10,615 nt of DNA, taken from contig WLHY01000021.1 in NCBI GenBank assembly GCA_009702465.1, positions 1-10,615 on the forward strand. Reading direction: 5' to 3'. Source of the DNA: Actinomycetota bacterium (GTDB lineage: Bacteria; Actinomycetota; Actinomycetes; Nanopelagicales; Nanopelagicaceae). The stretch's first letter is position 1, and each line of letters starts with the position of its first letter. The translations under genes were made by a program, and so were the position numbers. Shown piece after piece: positions 5,809 through 10,615 of the stretch. The notes under the pieces are model-generated. The model was not told the origin of the DNA and ran no database searches. It worked only from the letters and a program-made list of their open reading frames with translations.

Positions 5809-6798
5809 ATGAGAGTTGCTATCGCTGGCTCCGTGGGTGGCGACCACATCATGAGCTTTAACGGAAAGTTCACCGACTCACTAGTTGCTGGCTCCTTAGC
5901 AAAGGTTTCCCTCTCTTTTTTAGTTGATACCCTAGAGATTCGTCGTGGTGGCTGCGGCGCAAATATCTCCTTTGGTATGGGCGCACTTGGCTTAAATCCA
6001 ATTCTGATTGCTGCAGTTGGCAAAGATTGGGTTGATTACCAGGCCTGGTTAAATCGCCACGGCGTAGATACATCCCATGTTTTAGTCTCAGAAAAACTGC
6101 ACACCGCAACCTTTATGGTGACTACCGATACTGAGTTAAATCAGATCGCATCATTTTTTCCGGGCGCAATGAGTGAGGCCAGAAATATCGAGTTAGCTCC
6201 AATCATGGCAAAGACTGGACAGTTTGATCTACTTGTTATTTCTCCTGATGATCCCGAAGCAATGATGCGCTATAGCGATATGGCACGTCGATTAAAGATT
6301 CCAGTAGCGGCTGATCCATCACAACAAATGGCACGAATGAGTGGTGAGGAGATTGCCCAATTAATCGATGGCGCAAAGTACTTATTTTTAAATGAGTACG
6401 AGCTAGCACTTGCGATTCAAAAAACAGGTTGGACCGATCGACAATTATTTGACCGGGTACAAGTTCGAGTTGTAACCCTTGGATCAAAGGGTGCGCAGAT
6501 AGAGGAACACGGCAAGGAAACGATCTATGTATCTGTGCCAAAGGAGGATTCAAAGGTTGATCCAACTGGAGTCGGAGATAATTTTCGCTCAGGCTTTATT
6601 GCTGGACTTTCCTGGGGCTTGGGTCATGAAAGATGCGCACAGTTAGGTTCTATGTTGGCCACATACTGTCTTGAGACAACTGGAACGCAGGAGTATAAAT
6701 TCACCAAAGCTGATTTTCTTAGCAGATTTAGAGCAGCTTACGGAGATGCAGCCGCTGAGGAGATCTCACAACATTTAGTTGTGAATTTACAAAGCTAG
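5809..6798 (+). CDS. PfkB-family carbohydrate kinase, adenosine kinase-like
   Basis: Ribokinase-fold kinase of 329 residues that transfers phosphate from ATP to a sugar or nucleoside hydroxyl. The first PfkB motif is seen in RRGGCGANISFGMGALG (45-61). The second is DPTGVGDNFRSGF, with Asp257 as the expected catalytic base and GVGD as the anion hole. DPTGVGD rather than DTTGAGD, and the gene order beside erpA and ctaC, resemble M. tuberculosis AdoK (Rv2202c), so adenosine phosphorylation is the best guess; a sugar substrate is not excluded. It follows erpA after 28 very AT-rich bases. No Shine-Dalgarno is visible before the ATG, so initiation is unusual or depends on readthrough from erpA. Its TAG abuts the TAA of the convergent NifS-like gene with no spacer. 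Confidence 0.9.
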   Translation: MRVAIAGSVGGDHIMSFNGKFTDSLVAGSLAKVSLSFLVDTLEIRRGGCGANISFGMGALGLNPILIAAVGKDWVDYQAWLNRHGVDTSHVLVSEKLHTATFMVTTDTELNQIASFFPGAMSEARNIELAPIMAKTGQFDLLVISPDDPEAMMRYSDMARRLKIPVAADPSQQMARMSGEEIAQLIDGAKYLFLNEYELALAIQKTGWTDRQLFDRVQVRVVTLGSKGAQIEEHGKETIYVSVPKEDSKVDPTGVGDNFRSGFIAGLSWGLGHERCAQLGSMLATYCLETTGTQEYKFTKADFLSRFRAAYGDAAAEEISQHLVVNLQS

Positions 6799-7863
6799 TT
6801 AAACCGCACGCAACTTATTTACGGTAGTAACAATCGCATCAGATAAATCTTGTACTTGCTGCATCGTTGTGTTCAGATGAAAAGTGATTCTGATATTTCC
6901 AGTTGTCTTCGCCCCCATAGCATGCAATACATGACTCGGCGCCATATCAGCTGATTTACATGCCGATCCAGAATCAACTGCAAAACCCATATCCTCTAGT
7001 TCGAGCACCAATCGATCCGCCTCTAAATCTGCAAAGACTAAGCTCAAATACTTGGAGAGATAATTAGCTGCATTAGGGGTGTAGTAGGCAATTTTTGCAT
7101 TATCCAAAGTATTTAAAAGTAATTCGCGGTAACCCAAATTATCCTGCTTTTTTAAGATGTAATTTTCTAATGCGACCGCACTTGCTAAGGCAAGGGGTAT
7201 CGAAAATGAGTTAGGCGTTTTTTGATAATCATTATGAGGCAGGGGATTACGCCATTGCGCCCCCTCTTTTACAATCAAAATACCCAAGCCACTTGGCCCA
7301 TACCAAGATCTGCTATCAAATAAAGCGGTGTCATATGTGAAGTTAGGAAGGTAATCAACACCGCTTGATGTGCAATCTGCAAAAACTTTAGAACCGGTAG
7401 GTGCAGCAAGGGAAATAATCCCAGTCTCACCATTTGCAACCTGCCACGAAATAACATCCTGACTAGATGAATCGAAACTCGCAATCACGCCAGATTTATT
7501 TACTGGTACTTTGTGGAGAACACCACCACCGTTTTGATAATTATCGCCAACCGCAAAGATCTCTTGTTTATCAACTTCGGAAATAAACAATTGGTTTCCA
7601 GATGTTAAAAGGCCAGATATTCCAAGATGAAACCCTAAATTCACCTCACCTAAAAATTCGATCTCATCACTTCTTACTTGAAGGTGTTTGGCAAAGGTAT
7701 TTCGAGCCTCATTTAATAAAAGCGCTGTTTGGCGAGAATCAGAATTGATCTTTGCAGGGTCTGGCCAACCTTGGTGAAATACTTGTGAAATAACTTTCCC
7801 GGCCGCCAAATCAAGGGGAGCTTCTTGCTGGAACCCGCTTGTGATACGAACCACCCGCTGCAC
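6799..7863 (-). CDS. Cysteine desulfurase-like (NifS/IscS, class V aminotransferase fold) protein lacking the PLP lysine
   Basis: A 354-residue member of the NifS/IscS fold, by length and by its C-terminal block DSGSACKSADMAPSHVLHAMG with Cys302 in the persulfide-loop position, followed by RITF (325-328). Real desulfurases bind PLP through Lys in a SAHKxYGPKG motif; the matching stretch here is FDSRSWYGPSG (182-192), so the Lys is Ser186 and the preceding His is Arg185. Other PLP contacts are also altered: the TEANN block reads VNLGFHL, the EH pair is EV (96-97), DxxQ is D163-C-T-S166, and the N-terminal LDNAATTP is gone. The frame is intact, so this is not simple decay. It is probably not a normal desulfurase; a sulfur-carrying or regulatory pseudoenzyme is possible. 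The start is GTG with GGAAGG 4 bases upstream; GTG at codon 4 is an alternative. It diverges from ctaC. Confidence 0.82.
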   Translation of the reverse strand: MQRVVRITSGFQQEAPLDLAAGKVISQVFHQGWPDPAKINSDSRQTALLLNEARNTFAKHLQVRSDEIEFLGEVNLGFHLGISGLLTSGNQLFISEVDKQEIFAVGDNYQNGGGVLHKVPVNKSGVIASFDSSSQDVISWQVANGETGIISLAAPTGSKVFADCTSSGVDYLPNFTYDTALFDSRSWYGPSGLGILIVKEGAQWRNPLPHNDYQKTPNSFSIPLALASAVALENYILKKQDNLGYRELLLNTLDNAKIAYYTPNAANYLSKYLSLVFADLEADRLVLELEDMGFAVDSGSACKSADMAPSHVLHAMGAKTTGNIRITFHLNTTMQQVQDLSDAIVTTVNKLRAV

Positions 7864-7900
7864 GCTACCTTCCCGGAGAGAACCAACTCGGGCGCAAGGT

Positions 7901-7912
7901 TATCCTTACCCT
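7901..7912 (+). promoter_or_regulatory. Possible -10 element of a leaderless ctaC transcript
   Basis: TATCCT (7901-7906) fits the actinobacterial TANNNT -10 and ends six bases before the ctaC ATG, which would place the transcription start on the A of the start codon. No Shine-Dalgarno lies at normal distance; AAGGT at 7896-7900 is 12 bases away. TACCCT (7907-7912) also fits TANNNT but is too close. No convincing -35 is seen. Confidence 0.35.
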
Positions 7913-8695
7913 ATGCGTCCCAGCCACCTAAAAAAGATTAGTGCGGGGTTGTTTGGAAGCCTCTTTTTAACAGGTTGCTCATCAGATGAAATCTCTGGTC
8001 TGGGCTTTGAGCAAGGCGTGACAAGCGTAAATGATGAAGCATTATCACTTTGGCAGGGTGCCTGGATTGCCGCAGCAGTTGTTGGAGTTGTAACGCTGGT
8101 ACTTATCTTGTGGCCAGTTGTTTTTCATCGCAAGAAAAATGAAGAGTTTCCAAAACAAACCCGAGAGAACAATTTTATTGAGATTACATTCATAATTATT
8201 CCATTTTTAATTGTGGCGGTTTTGTTTTACTTCACAGTAGTTAAAGAGAGCAAAATCGTTAAGGTATCACCTGACTCGCAAGTTTCACACATAATTGATG
8301 TCAATGGTTTTCAATGGTCATGGCAATTCACCTACAAAGAGGCTGGGGATTTTCCAGCAGCTTCAGTTACGGGAACGCCAGCTCAGCCGCCAACCTTGTA
8401 CTTACCACAAGGAAAAAAGGTTAAATTCACAATTAACTCAAATGATGTAGTTCATGGTTTTTGGATTCCCGCTTTTATGATTCAAATGCAAAATTTGCCG
8501 GGGGTAGAGAATTACCTTGAATTCACACCAAATAAGTTAGGTACCTATCCTGGAAGGTGCAATATTTTGTGTGGACGAAACCACTCTCAGATGCTGTTCA
8601 GCGTAAAGGTTGTAACACCGGCCGAATATGAATCCTATATTCAGTCGTTACGAGATTTAAACCAGAATGAAATAGATAAGGCGGCAACACCATGA
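7913..8695 (+). CDS. ctaC: Cytochrome c oxidase subunit II (CtaC), lipoprotein
   Basis: Subunit of the aa3-type terminal oxidase that takes electrons at its CuA centre, on the outer face of the membrane. From the ATG at 7913 the product has 260 residues. A lipobox LTGC gives lipid-modified Cys22 after signal-peptide cleavage. Two membrane helices follow, about 50-71 and 89-110, then the cupredoxin domain with the aromatic patch NGFQWSWQF (131-139). CuA ligands are His181, Cys216, Cys220, His224 and Met227 ([14 protein letters not shown]). The usual Glu between the two cysteines (CxExC) is Ile218; it normally gives a backbone contact to CuA and a side-chain ligand to the Mg/Mn site. An in-frame ATG at 7841 lies inside the divergent gene and would spoil the signal peptide. 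The TGA overlaps the ctaD ATG (ATGA). Confidence 0.96.
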   Translation: MRPSHLKKISAGLFGSLFLTGCSSDEISGLGFEQGVTSVNDEALSLWQGAWIAAAVVGVVTLVLILWPVVFHRKKNEEFPKQTRENNFIEITFIIIPFLIVAVLFYFTVVKESKIVKVSPDSQVSHIIDVNGFQWSWQFTYKEAGDFPAASVTGTPAQPPTLYLPQGKKVKFTINSNDVVHGFWIPAFMIQMQNLPGVENYLEFTPNKLGTYPGRCNILCGRNHSQMLFSVKVVTPAEYESYIQSLRDLNQNEIDKAATP

Positions 8696-10347
8696 CAACT
8701 TACGCTCCAAGACCTACGTTAAAGCGGGCGCCTATAGTGCCTACAAGTAAGGGAAAGTTGTTTGTAAAGTTCATCACCTCAACCGACCACAAAACAATCG
8801 GTTACCTATATCTGATCACCTCATTTGTATGGTTCCTAATTGGTGGAATTTTGGCAATGGCTCTGCGAGCGGAGTTAACTCGACCAGGAATGCAATTTTT
8901 AAGTAATGAGCAGTACAACCAAGTATTCACAATGCATGGAACCATTATGTTGTTGATGTTTGCAACACCTTTATTTGTTGGTTTTGCTAATGTGATTATG
9001 CCGCTGCAAATTGGTGCTGCAGATGTTGCTTTCCCAAGATTAAACATGTTGTCCTATTGGCTTTACTCATTTGGTGGCACCATGGCTTTTATCGGCTTCT
9101 TAACACCAGGTGGTGCAGCATCCTTTGGTTGGACCGCATACGCACCCTTATCTAACTCACAGTACTCACCAGGAATTGGCGCAGATCTTTGGTTGATGGG
9201 TCTAGCAATTAGCGGTATCGGAACAATCCTAGGTGGCGTTAACTTCATTACAACTATTTTTACGATGCGAGCTCCGGGAATGACAATGTTCCGCATGTCG
9301 ATTTTTACCTGGAATGTTTTGTTAACTTCGATTCTGGTTCTACTAGCCTTCCCAGCACTTGCCGCTGCATTTCTTGCACTTGAATCTGATCGTTTATTTG
9401 GCAGCTTAATCTTTGATCCAGCTAATGGCGGAGCCATGTTGTGGCAACATCTATTTTGGTTCTTTGGCCACCCCGAAGTTTATATTTTAGCTCTACCATT
9501 TTTTGGAATCGCTACTGAGATTTTGCCAGTCTTTAGCCGCAAACCAATCTTTGGCTACAAAGGTTTGATCGCAGCAACAATTGCAATCTCAGCTCTTTCG
9601 GTATCGGTTTGGGCGCACCATATGTACGCCAGCGGTCAAGTACTTCTTCCCTTCTTCTCCTTTATGACATTTTTAATCGGCATACCTACCGGCGTTAAAT
9701 TTGTGAATTGGATCGGCACTATGTGGCGGGGTTCAATCTCTTTTGATACGCCAATGCTATTTGTCCTCGGCTTTTTAATTACCTTCTTATTTGGTGGATT
9801 AACTGGTGTTATTTTGGCAAGCCCACCACTTAACTTTGCAGTATCTGCCTCCTACTTTGTAGTGGCTCACTTCCATTACGTTCTATTTGGCACCGTAGTG
9901 TTTGCTATGTTTGCTGGCTTCTACTTCTGGTGGCCAAAGTTCACCGGACGCATGCTAGATGAGCGCCTGGGTAAAATTCATTTCTGGACATTATTCTTTG
10001 GCTTCCACACTACATTCTTGATTCAACACTGGCTAGGAATTAAAGGTTTTCCTCGCCGATATGCGGATTACTTAGCATCTGATGGCTTCACGGGAATGAA
10101 TATGATTTCAACTGTTGGATCAGGATTATTAGCATTATCAATGATTCCATTCTTTATAAATATTTGGCAGAGTAGAAATGCACCAAAGGTCACTGTTGAT
10201 GATCCTTGGGGCTATGGCGGCTCACTTGAATGGGCAACCTCTTGTCCGCCACCGCGACATAACTTCACATCTATGCCAAGAATTAGAAGTGAGCGCCCAG
10301 CCTTTGATCTTCACCATCCTCATATGGCAGAAACGAGCAAACATTAA
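8692..10347 (+). CDS. ctaD: Cytochrome c oxidase subunit I (CtaD), aa3-type
   Basis: Catalytic subunit of the proton-pumping oxidase, 551 residues with about 12 membrane helices. Seen: His82 (MHGT) and His395 for haem a; His393 for haem a3; His260, His309 and His310 for CuB; Tyr264 in GHPEVY, the cross-linked Tyr. The D-channel Asp111 ([11 protein letters not shown]) and Glu262, and the K-channel Thr333/Lys336 (IPTGVK), are kept, so this is an A-type pump. The Arg pair in FPRRYADY (456-457) is also present. Unusually, the [12 protein letters not shown] block reads [12 protein letters not shown]: His and Asp of the Mg/Mn site are Ser385 and Ala386, and an upstream conserved Asp is Asn381. The C-terminus ([13 protein letters not shown]) is actinobacterial. 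It overlaps ctaC by 4 bases and ctaF by 1. ctaE and bc complex genes are not in the window. Confidence 0.97.
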   Translation: MTTYAPRPTLKRAPIVPTSKGKLFVKFITSTDHKTIGYLYLITSFVWFLIGGILAMALRAELTRPGMQFLSNEQYNQVFTMHGTIMLLMFATPLFVGFANVIMPLQIGAADVAFPRLNMLSYWLYSFGGTMAFIGFLTPGGAASFGWTAYAPLSNSQYSPGIGADLWLMGLAISGIGTILGGVNFITTIFTMRAPGMTMFRMSIFTWNVLLTSILVLLAFPALAAAFLALESDRLFGSLIFDPANGGAMLWQHLFWFFGHPEVYILALPFFGIATEILPVFSRKPIFGYKGLIAATIAISALSVSVWAHHMYASGQVLLPFFSFMTFLIGIPTGVKFVNWIGTMWRGSISFDTPMLFVLGFLITFLFGGLTGVILASPPLNFAVSASYFVVAHFHYVLFGTVVFAMFAGFYFWWPKFTGRMLDERLGKIHFWTLFFGFHTTFLIQHWLGIKGFPRRYADYLASDGFTGMNMISTVGSGLLALSMIPFFINIWQSRNAPKVTVDDPWGYGGSLEWATSCPPPRHNFTSMPRIRSERPAFDLHHPHMAETSKH

Positions 10348-10615
10348 TGAAGGTCGGTTGGCAATTATTTAATGGTTTAGCTCTTTTCTACCTCATAACT
10401 GCGATCTTGTATTGGCAGATTGGCGGGGAGGCGGTCGGTATAACTGCAATTGGGTTAAGTGCTGGCCTTGCTTTTATTGTTGGGTTTTATCTTTGGTTTA
10501 CTGATCGCAGATCTGGTGGCCTCTTACCTGAAGATAATTTGCAGGGTGAGATCGCAGATCGAGCTGGCGAGATGGGCTTTTTCTCACCTCACTCTTGGTG
10601 GCCGCTACCGCTTGC
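10347..10615 (+). CDS. ctaF: Cytochrome c oxidase subunit 4, actinobacterial type (CtaF), partial at right edge
   Basis: Small membrane subunit specific to the actinobacterial aa3 oxidase, which works with the bcc complex. The ATG overlaps the ctaD stop by one base (TAATG), and 89 codons are open to the window edge. Two membrane helices are seen at about 7-24 and 30-51, followed by a cytoplasmic segment with PEDN (61-64), then EIADRAGEMGFFSPHSWWPLPL (68-89), which matches the family signature before the third helix. Full-length relatives are roughly 130-140 residues, so about a third is missing. Start and frame are clear from the overlap and the signature; only a weak ribosome binding site is present, consistent with translational coupling to ctaD. 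Confidence 0.93.
   Translation, partial: MKVGWQLFNGLALFYLITAILYWQIGGEAVGITAIGLSAGLAFIVGFYLWFTDRRSGGLLPEDNLQGEIADRAGEMGFFSPHSWWPLPL

Noticed and set aside
6236..6565. Minus-strand open frame of 109 codons
   Set aside because: It lies inside the kinase gene, whose PfkB motifs explain the region.
7841..7912. Longer N-terminus for CtaC (in-frame ATG at 7841)
   Set aside because: It overlaps the divergent NifS-like gene and adds 24 residues before a complete lipoprotein signal peptide.
9063..9437. Minus-strand open frame of 124 codons
   Set aside because: It is antisense to the conserved CtaD helices and has no family features.
1..10615. CRISPR array, insertion sequence, prophage, tRNA or rRNA genes
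   Set aside because: No spaced direct repeats, transposase motifs, integrase or structural RNA cores were seen; the window is ordinary chromosomal housekeeping and transport genes.

Overview
The window looks like a chromosomal piece of a small-genome, low-GC actinobacterium, probably of the freshwater acI / Nanopelagicales type. The cytochrome oxidase genes are actinobacterial: a lipoprotein CtaC, a CtaD ending in an [17 protein letters not shown] tail, and a CtaF with a GFFSPHSWWPL signature. A DUF3043 protein lies beside nadA, and the block erpA / PfkB kinase / ctaC-ctaD-ctaF recalls the Mycobacterium tuberculosis Rv2204c-Rv2199c neighbourhood. The DNA is AT-rich for an actinobacterium and very tightly packed: genes overlap by 1-4 bases and convergent genes share or abut stop codons. 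The taxon is inferred from gene content and was not searched.

Left part, minus strand (1 to about 2513): a vitamin B12-regulated ECF transport operon. A dyad and possible promoter come first, then a clear cobalamin riboswitch (2337-2437). Its expression platform contains three mutually exclusive hairpins, the last of which covers the ribosome binding site. Next come a secreted, membrane-anchored SCO2322-like protein, the EcfT membrane subunit and an EcfA ATPase that runs off the left edge. The riboswitch makes cobalamin, a corrinoid or cobalt the likely cargo; no substrate-binding S component is visible.

Middle part (2589-7863): an aldo/keto reductase (+) converges on a nadA-DUF3043 operon (-). 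nadA diverges from erpA, an A-type iron-sulfur carrier, across an interval with a perfect 9-bp inverted repeat over a predicted erpA start site. NadA is itself a 4Fe-4S enzyme. After erpA comes a PfkB-family, adenosine kinase-like gene. Convergent with it lies a NifS/IscS-like protein that has lost the PLP lysine and several other PLP contacts but keeps the C-terminal SGSAC cysteine loop.

Right part, plus strand (7913-10615): ctaC, ctaD and ctaF (cut by the edge), coupled by 4-base and 1-base overlaps, encode subunits of an aa3-type cytochrome c oxidase. Haem, CuA and CuB ligands and the main D- and K-channel residues are present. The residues that form the non-redox Mg/Mn site in canonical A-family oxidases are replaced in both CtaC and CtaD. 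The most notable observations are the lysine-less desulfurase homologue, this paired metal-site loss, the layered riboswitch platform, and the unexplained operator between nadA and erpA.
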